From Chromera velia (taxonomy: Eukaryota; Sar; Chromeraceae): a stretch of DNA of 18,389 bases. The stretch is taken from assembly GCA_018398765.1 (NCBI GenBank), contig JAHBMJ010000874.1, positions 101,089 to 119,477 on the forward strand. Direction: 5' to 3'. Each line of letters starts with the position of its first letter. The first letter of the stretch is position 1. This document shows positions 11,201 to 17,700 of the stretch, piece after piece. Both the position numbers and the translations under genes were made by a program. The notes under the pieces were generated by a model, which searched no databases, was not told the origin of the DNA, and saw nothing but the letters and a program-made list of their open reading frames with translations.

Positions 11201-13701
11201 TCACTCCATCAATCAAAACCCCCTCATCCGGACTTCCTTACTCACGCACTCCCCCAATTGGCCCGGCAGGCCCCCCGGCGATCGATGAGAAAGAAAGAAA
11301 GAATCGTGGAAGGCAGGCAGGCAGGAAGGAAGGAAGGTGAGGCCATGCAGCAGTCGAGCAACAAACAAATCGTGTATGCGTCCACCCACCCGCCAGCAAT
11401 AAATCATCGCATCATTGCAATGAGTCAGACAATCTGGAGAGAAAATCGCGCTTGCAGCTGGATCTACTACCAATTTTACCCAAAGGAATTCCATGTGGTC
11501 ACGAACAAGAACACATAAATTTTGTCGTGGGTCATACGAAATTGGAAGTGCTAAATGACACGACAACCGAAATTCTCAACTGGGGAAGGACAGAAGAAAA
11601 TTCATTCTGCCCAGACAGTGTACGCAAGCAACGAATTCGGGAATATCTTTTTTTCGTGTGACAACTCCTGTATGTATTTGTTTGAATGTGGCACGTCATA
11701 CCATGGAATGAGAACGAGCTCGAGGTCCATGCATACAGAATGCTTAATTGACATTCAGTTCCGTCCGCGTACCAAATCACGCGCAGATTCATGCATGTGC
11801 TCACGAGTGACCTGCGCATGAAATGGCATCTGAAAAAGTTGGGCGTGGGTTTCTAAGAAACCCCTTCTCTGTCTCGTTCTCTCACCCTCTCAACCCCCAC
11901 GCACCCCCCCCCCCACACACAAAGAAAAAGAGAAAAAATGAACAAAACGCGGCACCATGCAGGCAGGCAGGTACCCGACTGACCGACCGACGAACCTGTC
12001 CAACGAGAAGGCATCCATGAAGGGCGGGAACCTCTGAACGATTTCTTCCGGGAGGGAGAGAAGGAGAGACCACCCTGACAGGGAGCCGCCGGTTGGAGGT
12101 TCGTCTGAGAGGAGGGCGGTTGCTGCCTTTGCCTCGCGTTCGCTTCTGCAGGCAGAGAGAGAACAGAGAGCAGAGAGAAAGACCGAACAGAAATTGCGAA
12201 TCGTCCCTTTCTCGCTTCTGCTTCAATCTCATCGATCCAGGTCCTCTGTCTGATACCGTTTGTGCTCCTTCACTTCTACGCTTCAGCTGCGAAGACAGGA
12301 AGCGGTCTCCCTCCAAATGGAAACTTCAAGGAGACGTACCGCCGGAGTTCAGGAAGATCACCTCTGGGCCAGAATGCTCAAGAACGACAGGCAGGCAGGC
12401 AGCGGGGGGCACGGAAGGAAGATGCCTCCCTCTCCGATTGTTCAGTTGCATGGACAGATCCAAAGGGGGAAAGGAAATATTCAGCAAGCCCATGCAACCG
12501 ATCCGTCATAAGACAAGGAAGGGCGGAAGGACGGAAGGAAACTGACGGGTCAAGCGAGAAGCCCTCCGGGTTGTCCGGCATGACTGCAGGACAGGGGGGC
12601 AGAGGTGGGGGGGGAATACAGAAAGATAGATCGACCAACAGAAGGACGGCAGAGGACCGGGGGGGGCGCAAGGAGAAGGGGGAGAGCCAAAGAGTAGACT
12701 GAAAACGAGCGCTTCCATTCATGGAGAGAGCGATTCTCTCTCTTCTCCCTTTCCTCTGACTCACTCACTCCACTCTCTCAAAAGGCGTACCTGCAGAGTT
12801 TCGCTTCCCAACCGTTCCTTCCAATTCGCGCATGCATAAATATCCAGCTACTTTTCGGAGTCTTGCGACCGACAGACAGACGATACGCTTTCTTCCCTTT
12901 CCTTCCACTTTGCGCACCCACGCACATCACCTTCCTCCTCTGGGTCTCGCGCGAGGCAAACAGACCAATCGACCATCTGTTCTCTCCTTTTCTTCTACAC
13001 AGTGTAATGCTTTTTATCGTTGCTTTCTTCCCCTCCATTTTTTCACAGTGCTACAGAACAGGGAAAGAAACCCACGCGAAGGAGGCAAGGATTGAAGCGG
13101 CAAAGGAAAGCTTGAATGGACGACCACTCAGAGAGTCAGAGGAAGAGCAGACAGAAAAACGATGACTGCACCCACAGACAGGCAGAAAGACTGTACTTCA
13201 TGCCCACTCCGCCTCCCTTCCTGATATCGCGGGAGGGCTGCTTCGGCCATACTCACTCCGACAGCTTTCGTCAACCAGGCTCGTCTGCGGACTGGCAGAC
13301 AGACTGTGTCTTTGGCAACGGACAGACCACATGGCTTCTTCCCTTCTCCTTCCCTTCCATCAGAGAGAGAGGCACACTGGCCGGAAAGGGACGCAGTAGA
13401 CAAGAAGGAAGGAAGGGAGGCACCTCGTGAGAAAGGCGGCTAGTTTGACCCACTCACTGTTTCTTTGGTCCAGGTCAGGGTAGAGTTTTTCCGCCTTTCT
13501 GTAGTGCTCCACAGCCTCCATGATCCTTCCCATGCTCTCGAAGGCCAGACCCTTCTTCCACAGGTCAATCGCGACCGCCTTCCGCTCCGCAGCATCGTGT
13601 GAGGAGGAGGAAGAGGACGAAGCGGCAGTGGACGCAGATGGCGCAGGGGAGGTGGCGGGGAGAGGGTCAGCAATCTTTCGGGGAGGGCTTCTCGAAGTCA
13701 T
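4917..13701 (-). CDS. FBXO9-like: FBXO9-like F-box protein, 12-exon gene (whole span)
   Basis: F-box proteins bind SKP1 and bring substrates to a cullin-1 (SCF) ubiquitin ligase; FBXO9 is the TPR-containing member. Order seen: Ser/Ala/Pro-rich N-terminus, a TPR-like pair (IDLWKKGLAFESMGRIMEAV, then HYRKAEKLYPDLD), an F-box (LPEEIVQRFPPFMDAFSLDR, then AMSCRPLFRTFRSQDVWRC), the FBXO9 signature MYLEKLRIRYDGVYISKNTY, RYIRFIPG, a strand-rich part (ADPRLVVR, VADWRVDGDVVVLHY), and a C-terminus with LPRGRFNSRLKW. Joined exons are 13701-13458, 13291-13257 and 12861-12791 (both tentative), 12145-11996, 10837-10544, 9493-9426, 9206-9119, 7618-7574, 6667-6394, 5951-5808, 5487-5427, 5011-4917. Lengths sum to 1,569 nt, 522 residues, with matching phases. 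Animal FBXO9 is about 440 residues; the extra is low-complexity insertion. Orthology is inferred from motif order. Confidence 0.82.
5427..5487 (-). CDS. FBXO9-like: F-box gene exon 11: conserved RGxxNxRLxW
   Basis: Between ctcttgacag and GTGAGC. It encodes AELQLSHLPRGRFNSRLKWM plus one base. The RG-x-x-N-x-RL-x-W block is the well-known late motif of FBXO9 proteins (…GxxNRLxW). It is one of the two strongest identifiers of the gene. Confidence 0.82.
5808..5951 (-). CDS. FBXO9-like: F-box gene exon 10
   Basis: A 48-codon exon between actacctgcag and GTCAGT, beginning and ending on codon boundaries. It encodes LPNDETVLNREAAKLIQDIL, then VADWRVDGDVVVLHY and VFTIE. The W-x(3)-G-x-VVV pattern corresponds to the strand where FBXO9 reads (I/L)LxGHYRL…V. 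A long plus-strand frame over the same bases is its antisense shadow. Confidence 0.75.
6394..6667 (-). CDS. FBXO9-like: F-box gene exon 9 with Ser/Gly-rich insertion
   Basis: After cgtgcatgcag it reads SEADPRLVVRALKAFDLRNP, matching the (E)EP..VV..L segment after the RYIRF strand. About 60 polar, Gln/Ser/Gly-rich residues follow and probably form a disordered loop. I end it at GCAACG|GTGGGT because that leaves a codon boundary, which exon 10 needs. The 3' border is less sure than the 5' border. Confidence 0.68.
6710..6732. repeat. (AATG)n tetranucleotide repeat
   Basis: About five AATG units lie left of the gap; a second shorter copy of the same unit is at 6088-6104. Both are in introns of the F-box gene. 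Confidence 0.8.
6761..7380. other. Assembly gap (620 N)
   Basis: A run of 620 N lies within the intron between exons 8 and 9 of the F-box gene. It is bordered by a G14 tract at 7381-7394 and, about 30 bases to the left, by a GAATGAATG repeat. The repeats probably caused the gap. Confidence 0.99.
7381..7394. repeat. G14 homopolymer at gap edge
   Basis: Fourteen G directly follow the N run; the true length in the genome is unknown because the assembly stops here. Confidence 0.9.
7574..7618 (-). CDS. FBXO9-like: F-box gene exon 8: RYIRF strand
   Basis: A 45-nt exon between tgatgcatgcag and GTCGGC. It encodes YIRFIPGTSKALVV with split arginine codons at both ends. This equals the (Y)RY(I/L)RFFPDG block that follows the GVYIS motif in FBXO9. 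The exon is immediately right of the intron that contains the assembly gap. Confidence 0.8.
8193..8256. repeat. Compound microsatellite (CA)n-(GA)n
   Basis: About 16 CA units pass directly into about 16 GA units, within F-box intron 7, the longest traced intron (1,500 bases). Confidence 0.95.
9119..9206 (-). CDS. FBXO9-like: F-box gene exon 7
   Basis: It encodes LGSNWVTDASACLHEFMLRE, then NYKKFPF plus two bases, ending at TTTCG|GTGAAG. In FBXO9 relatives this segment (…W…P.H…YYRY) leads into the RYIRF strand, and here NYKKFPF-R joins RYIRF in exon 8 with correct phase. The acceptor lies in an AGAGAAGAAG run. Starts at 9212, 9209 and 9206 are all in frame, so the exact border is uncertain by up to two codons. 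Confidence 0.65.
9426..9493 (-). CDS. FBXO9-like: F-box gene exon 6: FBXO9 signature
   Basis: Between attcatgcag and GTGAGT lies a 68-nt exon encoding MYLEKLRIRYDGVYIS, then KNTYFR. The block R(I/V)R(F/Y)DGVYIS(K)xTY is the most diagnostic FBXO9 motif, and it identified the gene. Phase in is two bases and phase out is one base, agreeing with both neighbours. Confidence 0.88.
9605..9626. repeat. (GGAA)n repeat
   Basis: Five to six GGAA units in the intron between F-box exons 5 and 6. Confidence 0.9.
9687..9738. repeat. (CCTG)n repeat with GGCC interruptions
   Basis: About twelve CCTG units with two CCTGG slips. Shorter copies of the same unit (CAGG on the other strand) recur in several introns. 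Confidence 0.9.
9901..10191 (-). CDS. Possible nested small Cys-rich secreted protein (weak)
   Basis: This 96-residue frame lies inside the intron between F-box exons 5 and 6, on the same strand. The N-terminus resembles a signal peptide (MRTAFLAGWLFACLSVWLHG). The distal part is polar and Cys-rich (YDEPYNACQCDG, then SCLPVCHSKVKFWG). A splice-like pair (TTGACAG|GTGCCT at about 10116; gcatacag at about 10018) would join signal and Cys-rich parts in phase, and GTGAGA follows FWG. It cannot be an F-box cassette exon, because the incoming phase would hit TAA. The GTCTGTCTGTCT in the leader is a common intron repeat here, so chance is quite possible. Confidence 0.22.
   Translation of the reverse strand: MCREIMRTAFLAGWLFACLSVWLHGLTGACTPAEFFVIVIVPALFGSSLSVCLRTVSLHTERKYDEPYNACQCDGTQVQSCLPVCHSKVKFWGENL
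10544..10837 (-). CDS. FBXO9-like: F-box gene exon 5: second half of F-box and Gly/Ser insertion
   Basis: The acceptor cgtgtatgcag is followed by AAMSCRPLFRTFRSQDVWRC, then LCALRFGKSC, the C-terminal half of an F-box with its conserved Cys-Arg and Trp. About 55 Gly/Ser/Glu-rich residues follow, then RIFGSDWRR, which corresponds to the (S)WRxM(F/Y)LxRP segment of FBXO9. The donor is GGCG|GTCAGT, leaving two bases for exon 6. The Gly/Ser stretch has no counterpart in animal FBXO9. Confidence 0.75.
10906..10935. repeat. (TTCTC)n pentanucleotide repeat
   Basis: Five TTCTC units, about 70 bases upstream (minus-strand sense) of F-box exon 5, inside the intron between exons 4 and 5. Confidence 0.85.
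11996..12145 (-). CDS. FBXO9-like: F-box gene exon 4: linker and first half of F-box
   Basis: After the acceptor tgcctgcag it reads SEREAKAATALLSDEPPTGG, then SGWSLLLSLPEEIVQRFPPF and MDAFSLD plus two bases. LPEEIV…F….SL is the usual start of an F-box (LPxEillxIfxxL). The donor is ACAG|GTTCGT, a weak but GT-type site, and the two-base phase joins exon 5 exactly. Confidence 0.7.
12791..12861 (-). CDS. FBXO9-like: F-box gene tentative exon 3
   Basis: A 71-nt segment after a TCTGTCTGTCGG tract and ending at the strong donor CTGCAG|GTACGC. In the phase delivered by tentative exon 2 it encodes SSWIFMHARIGRNGWEAKLC and leaves two bases, as the F-box exon requires. The acceptor (gcaag) is atypical. 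A different frame also looks protein-like (ANWKERLGSETLQ) but would leave the wrong phase. Confidence 0.3.
13257..13291 (-). CDS. FBXO9-like: F-box gene tentative exon 2
   Basis: A 35-nt segment between ctgtctgccag and GTGAGTATGG. It accepts the one-base phase left by exon 1 and ends on a codon boundary, encoding RRRAWLTKAVG after the split codon. The linker between TPR and F-box is poorly conserved in the family, so similarity cannot confirm it. Its support is that exons 2 and 3 together supply the length (106 nt) needed to restore the frame. Confidence 0.3.
13458..13701 (-). CDS. FBXO9-like: F-box gene exon 1: start and TPR-like repeat
   Basis: It begins at ATG 13701 and encodes 81 residues plus one base. 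An Ala/Ser/Pro-rich, probably disordered leader (about residues 1-35) precedes a helical pair with TPR spacing: LWKKGLAFESMGRIMEAVEH, then YRKAEKLYPDLD. FBXO9 proteins carry one such TPR at this position. The donor is AAACA|GTGAGT; reading past it gives only a short low-quality extension. No upstream in-frame ATG was preferred, since the leader is already long and similarity starts after residue 40. Confidence 0.75.
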
Positions 13702-14233
13702 CTTCGCCTAGACGTCTCTCCCATTAACTGGCTTTAGAGTAACAGGTTTGACGCAACGGAATGCTTCAGAGTGTGTTTGTTCTTGATGAAGGCTGCAAAT
13801 CAGAGCAACAGACAGGAGCCTCCATGCAGTCTCTTCCGTTTTCGATCCGAAAAATGAGAAGAAAGCAGAACTGACAATCCGCTCTCAACCGAAGTGCGCT
13901 TGACTAGAGATATAGAGCTTCCACCTACGAGGAGTACAAGACACCCGAGTCTGCGTGCAAGCAAAATGATTGAACTCAAGGATTGGTTTCAGGGATTCAA
14001 ATATCGTGGATTCGCTGCGCGGCATGCCAGGGCCCATGGCAGCATATTAATAACATTGTCTGACCTTTTGCCGGGGCCCAGATGGGGCATGATGGGGCCC
14101 AGCAGATAAGGTGTATGCAATTGTATGCATGGTCAGCGATCCACGGAGAACACATCTATAGCTGGCCGAGAGTCTGCCACAATACAATAGCTCCGTAGTA
14201 GCTCGTATATACCATCTCGTACCCTGGCTTCTC
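13702..14233. promoter_or_regulatory. Divergent intergenic region between F-box gene and EGF-TM gene
   Basis: About 530 bases separate the minus-strand F-box ATG from the plus-strand EGF membrane ORF, so it probably holds at least the F-box promoter. I see no TATA box or named element at a convincing position. GGGCCC occurs three times (about 14030-14100), and a GTATGCAattGTATGCAT word sits at about 14112-14129. No signal-peptide exon for the EGF protein was found here. Confidence 0.35.
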
Positions 14234-15322
14234 ATGCAGTTGTGCTATAGTTGTGCTGAGCTGACAACAATGTCATGCAGCTACTGCGATCCGTGTATTA
14301 ATAAATTCGAACAACTGGACTCATGTTCCGTTGTTCCTCTCTCTCCCCCAGAGTGTGGAAAGGAAGGCGCCAAACACCCAGTTAGAGCGACAATGAAGAC
14401 TCACGGGCTCCAGCGCAACGAAGCGTGTGAGGTATCTGACGACTGCGCCGGCAATTCTTTTTGCGACACGAAGAACGCAAAGCAGAGACAGTGCAAATGC
14501 CTGCCTGGTTGGTCTGGCCGCCTCTGTCTACGTGAAACGTCTGCATCTCACCCTGTGCGCGTTGTGGCAGTCAGTCTGGCTTTGCTGATCGTGTTGTTGA
14601 TCGTCTCTTTGTGGATCGTAAACTTTCGTTGCCTGAGAAAACGAAAGGCAAAGGCGAGAAGAAAACAGGCGCAAAAAAATGAGGAGGGTGGGGGATTCCT
14701 CTCCTGCCTGTTCGACTCCAACGCAGCTGCAGGTTCTGTTGTTTCCTCCTGCACTGGAAGAGGGAGACGGGGCAAGAGGCTAGGAGACGGCAAGGAAGAG
14801 AGGGGAAGGGAGTTGTGGAAACCTGGTGACGAGGGTGGAAGCGCCAAGGATGATCCAGTCGACCTGGAGAAGTCAATGGGCCGGTTGACACGTGGAGGTA
14901 ATCTGGGTCGATCTCAGTCGACAGCTGTTCCTCTCGAGGACGCGGATGACAGCGACGAAGGATCGTCGCAACTGTCTGACAGTAGCAGCGGCAGCAGTAG
15001 CGGCAGAGAAGGAGAAGGGAGTCTCTGCCGAGAATCCCCGGGGGGCAGAGACTCTGGGCCAGACGGCCGCAACGAGCCCTGTATGTCTGCGACGCGGGGG
15101 CGGGCGCGGGAGACTCCTGGAACTCCAAGCCTGAGGAGCCAAGCTCCTACCGTCCGACTTGGGGCGGGGGGGAACTTTCAGCAGAAGAGGGCACGACCTT
15201 TGCCCTCTGCCTTCCATGTTTACGGGGCTTGCGGAGATGAGAATGATGATGGTGACCGAGGGTTGGGAGGGATGAGGCCCCGTCCTCGAAGTCAGCCTCC
15301 TTGCCCGGAAATACCCCCCTAG
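14234..15322 (+). CDS. EGF-like single-pass membrane protein (3' exon, perhaps 5' incomplete)
   Basis: It encodes a 362-residue frame ending at TAG 15320-15322. Residues 65-98 form an EGF-like module with six Cys (65, 71, 77, 87, 89, 98), ending CKCLPGWSGRLC. A hydrophobic segment (about 108-129, VVAVSLALLIVLLIVSLWIV) follows, then FRCLRKRKAKARRK, so the N-terminus faces out and the tail is cytosolic; Cys133 could be palmitoylated. The tail is Ser/Gly/Arg/Asp-rich with a run of Ser and acidic residues (236-260). No signal peptide precedes the EGF module. A canonical acceptor (tctctccccccag) at about 14351 suggests the true exon starts at 14352, with the first 40 residues intronic. A cell-surface adhesion or receptor role is only inferred. 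Confidence 0.6.
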   Translation: MQLCYSCAELTTMSCSYCDPCINKFEQLDSCSVVPLSPPECGKEGAKHPVRATMKTHGLQRNEACEVSDDCAGNSFCDTKNAKQRQCKCLPGWSGRLCLRETSASHPVRVVAVSLALLIVLLIVSLWIVNFRCLRKRKAKARRKQAQKNEEGGGFLSCLFDSNAAAGSVVSSCTGRGRRGKRLGDGKEERGRELWKPGDEGGSAKDDPVDLEKSMGRLTRGGNLGRSQSTAVPLEDADDSDEGSSQLSDSSSGSSSGREGEGSLCRESPGGRDSGPDGRNEPCMSATRGRARETPGTPSLRSQAPTVRLGAGGNFQQKRARPLPSAFHVYGACGDENDDGDRGLGGMRPRPRSQPPCPEIPP

Positions 15323-16292
15323 CTCCCTCAGGCAAAGTCAGTACAAGTCACCCAGGCAAATCCGAATCAAGCAGCCCACTGGCATACTGAAATTCTATGG
15401 ACTCCTTGCGACACTGCAAAAACATCACATATTCTTTGAAAGAGAAAGATTACTACTTAGATTAAGAAAGGAGAAAAAGAAAAGATACGTGTTAGATTTG
15501 TAAATGTATAGCGTGAAACTAGGCCTGAAATAATGATCATATGATGTTACTGTTCATTTTTATATACAGCAACTTCAACTCTAGAGGCAAGTATCGACTT
15601 CAACCACCTATGAGTTCTCCATATCTTCCCATGACTAGTCCTATGACCTTGTCTCATCCTTGAGGAGCAGCTGTTGTTATAGCAGATATCATACATAATG
15701 TATACCATAAGCATTTAACATTAGCAAAGATAATACATAATACATTCCATGCATGTATTTAATAAGATTATAATCTAGATTGATCTGAATTCCTAGCCGA
15801 ATTCTAACGTAACAGTAACGTTCCCCAATGTCGATTTATTGTTAATCAAATATCCGACGTGCAGCTTCTACTAACACCACACGGAAAGTGCCTACTAGCA
15901 CCTAGTAGCTATTACTGGTAGTAGTAATCGTATATATGATTACGTATCAAATTTTTGGGCCATCTCGATCCTATCATCCCTGTTAGCCTTTCTGACTGCA
16001 TGATGCTAGGCATGATATGCTATAACAAGCAATAGTTTGCACTGGTACTTCCTAGGGTACTTCCGTCATGGTAGCAGCCGCGGCGCCGCCACGGCCATAT
16101 ATTTGATTGATTAATTCAAAATTTAATTGATTGCTGTCAAACCCTGGATATACAATTGATTTTAGAATTTATTACTATAGATTTATTAAAATTTATCGAA
16201 GTTAATTTATTAATTAAGTCAGACTAAATTTAAGTTCTTATATAAAGGTATCTTCATGCAAAGCGAAGTAATTAAATTTGTATATGGCCTGG
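15323..16292. other. AT-rich region without a gene
   Basis: No coding frame is supported. The first 200 bases may be 3' UTR of the EGF membrane gene, though no AATAAA is seen close to the stop. Farther right the DNA is AT-rich with small hairpins, such as GTAATC…GATTAC at 15924-15943, and a short GC-rich patch at about 16075-16095 (GCAGCCGCGGCGCCGCC). It resembles the island at 2180-3060 and is probably old mobile-element DNA. Confidence 0.4.
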
Positions 16293-16300
16293 TAATGGCC
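16293..16300. repeat. hAT target-site duplication, left copy (TAATGGCC)
   Basis: TAATGGCC sits directly before the left terminal inverted repeat and is identical to 17455-17462. Perfect 8-bp duplications are typical of hAT insertions. Confidence 0.85.
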
Positions 16301-16348
16301 TAGGGCTGGGAAAAGGTTCATTAAAAAAAGGTTTAAATATGAAAAAGT

Positions 16349-16400
16349 GAACCTGTTGAACCTGTTTTGAACCTGTTGAACCTGTTTTGAACCTGTTTTG
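16349..16400. repeat. Left subterminal GAACCTG repeats
   Basis: Five copies of GAACCTG with TT or TTTT spacers, about 50 bases inside the left end of the hAT element. A related cluster in the same orientation lies inside the right end. Confidence 0.85.
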
Positions 16401-16538
16401 GAGGCCAGACGCACGGCCACTGGCACAAGGCCGGCCAGGCCCGCGCCGCCCGCAGCCCATATAGGTGAAATAAGGAGCCGGAGCCGCGTGTACAGCAACT
16501 GTCCCCAGCCGGTTCAATCTATTGTGTCGGACAGACGC

Positions 16539-16587
16539 ATGTCAGCATATGTCAGCATCATATGTCAGCATGAAAACTCATGCTGAC
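16539..16587. repeat. ATGTCAGCAT direct repeats with perfect hairpin
   Basis: ATGTCAGCAT occurs at 16539, 16549 and 16562. The last copy pairs with an inverted arm: GTCAGCATG (16564-16572), a 6-base loop, CATGCTGAC (16579-16587). It lies inside the hAT element. Confidence 0.7.
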
Positions 16588-17360
16588 GGTTGCAGAAGTG
16601 AAGAAGTACACGTGATTTACCAAGTTTTCCACTTACAAGGCCCCGCATCAAAACAGACAGTCTCCACTAAAGGAATGAGGAAGTATAGAATTTGTTTGAT
16701 AGCAGTCTGCACGACAGTGTAATTGACAATGTCTTTTTGGAGGGGCTGCTTCAGACTCATGCCGGCAGCAGTCCTTCTGCTTGCTTCCGCTACTGTCGTC
16801 TCCTAGGGCCCCTCCCGCCGTTCTGCAGAGCTACCAGCACCCTAAGAGGGGGGATGTGTTAACATTCTGCTGCAGGCTAAACACCCTCTTTGTCGGTATG
16901 CAAGGAAAGCTTAAGATTGTGTGCACCTTTTCCAAGAGGGGGGTTCTAATGATAACGGTACGATGGTTAGAAATTTCACACATGGGGACTGAGTCACTGA
17001 GTACAACACATGGAGAGGGAGGGGGGGAGCGGGGGCCGCGGGGCAACTGGTGAGCAGATGAAAGAAAGAGAGAAACGCTGTGACGGTCTTATATTAACTA
17101 AATTGTTATGATTGATACGATCATATAAATTTAATTATAGCATTTTCCAATTTTTTCAGGCTTTTTTAATCACTAATTTTCGACTATAAACAGTTAAGAA
17201 CTTGAGACTAGCACCTAATATAAGCGTAAATATTGATTTAAACTATTTAAAAACACTACTAAGGCATAGATTCTATAATAAAACGTTCTAAAAATACATT
17301 AAAACCTAATTTAAAGGCATAAAATAACATAAAAAAATGAGGTTTCTATTAATTAAAAGT

Positions 17361-17442
17361 GAACCTGTTTTTAAACCTGTTTTTGAACCTGATTCAGGTT
17401 CATTACTTCGAAGTGAACCTTAAACCTTGAACCTTGAACCTT
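17361..17442. repeat. Right subterminal GAACCT(G) repeats
   Basis: Copies of GAACCTG/AAACCTG are followed by GAACCT copies closer to the tip, with one inverted CAGGTTC at about 17395. They mirror the left cluster of the hAT element. Confidence 0.8.
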
Positions 17443-17454
17443 TTCCTAGCACTA

Positions 17455-17462
17455 TAATGGCC
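17455..17462. repeat. hAT target-site duplication, right copy (TAATGGCC)
   Basis: Identical to 16293-16300 and directly outside the right terminal inverted repeat. Confidence 0.85.
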
Positions 17463-17700
17463 GTATTCATTACGTTCTAATCACAGAAACCTAAAAATTG
17501 ATTTAATTGAATTTGATCTATTTATAGTAATTCTTTTTAAAATTTAAAGAAACTTTTAATGCTTTTTACATGGATATCATCATCATCATCATACGCCATC
17601 GCTATCGGCCCATAATAGGCGTCTAGCGTTCGGCAAGTCACAACACGCAAGGCAGATTGTTAAATAATAGACCCTCATTTCGCAACATTTGGCAAATAGC
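17463..17700. other. AT-rich stretch between hAT element and chromodomain remnant
   Basis: It contains a run of CATCATCATCATCAT at about 17577-17591 and no supported gene. It could be the 3' part of the retroelement remnant, since it lies directly downstream of the chromodomain on the minus strand. A short minus-strand frame over it overlaps the chromodomain in another frame and is a shadow. Confidence 0.35.

Larger units (their letters stand above)
16301..17454. mobile_element. hAT-type non-autonomous DNA transposon, 1,154 bp
   Basis: The left end TAGGGCTGGGAAAAGGTTCA matches the reverse complement of the right end, TAGTGCTAGGAAAAGGTTCA, at 18 of 20 positions. Both ends are flanked by the identical 8-bp word TAATGGCC. 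An 8-bp duplication with ends of the form (C/T)AGxG is the hallmark of the hAT superfamily. Inside each end are clusters of GAACCTG(T)n, five copies at 16349-16400 and several at 17361-17442, which may be subterminal transposase-binding sites. No transposase-like protein is seen on either strand, so it would need a transposase supplied elsewhere. The middle holds a GC-rich patch (16400-16500), a hairpin (16539-16587) and DNA of unknown origin. The intact duplication and similar ends suggest a fairly recent insertion. Confidence 0.8.

Noticed and set aside
12093-12702. Plus-strand frames of about 146-150 codons
   Set aside because: They overlap F-box exon 4 in antisense or read CAGG/GGGG-rich intron DNA; no domain is seen.
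16781-17053. 90-codon plus-strand frame inside the hAT element as a transposase fragment
   Set aside because: No hAT transposase motif (BED finger or dimerisation region) can be seen; the composition does not look coding.
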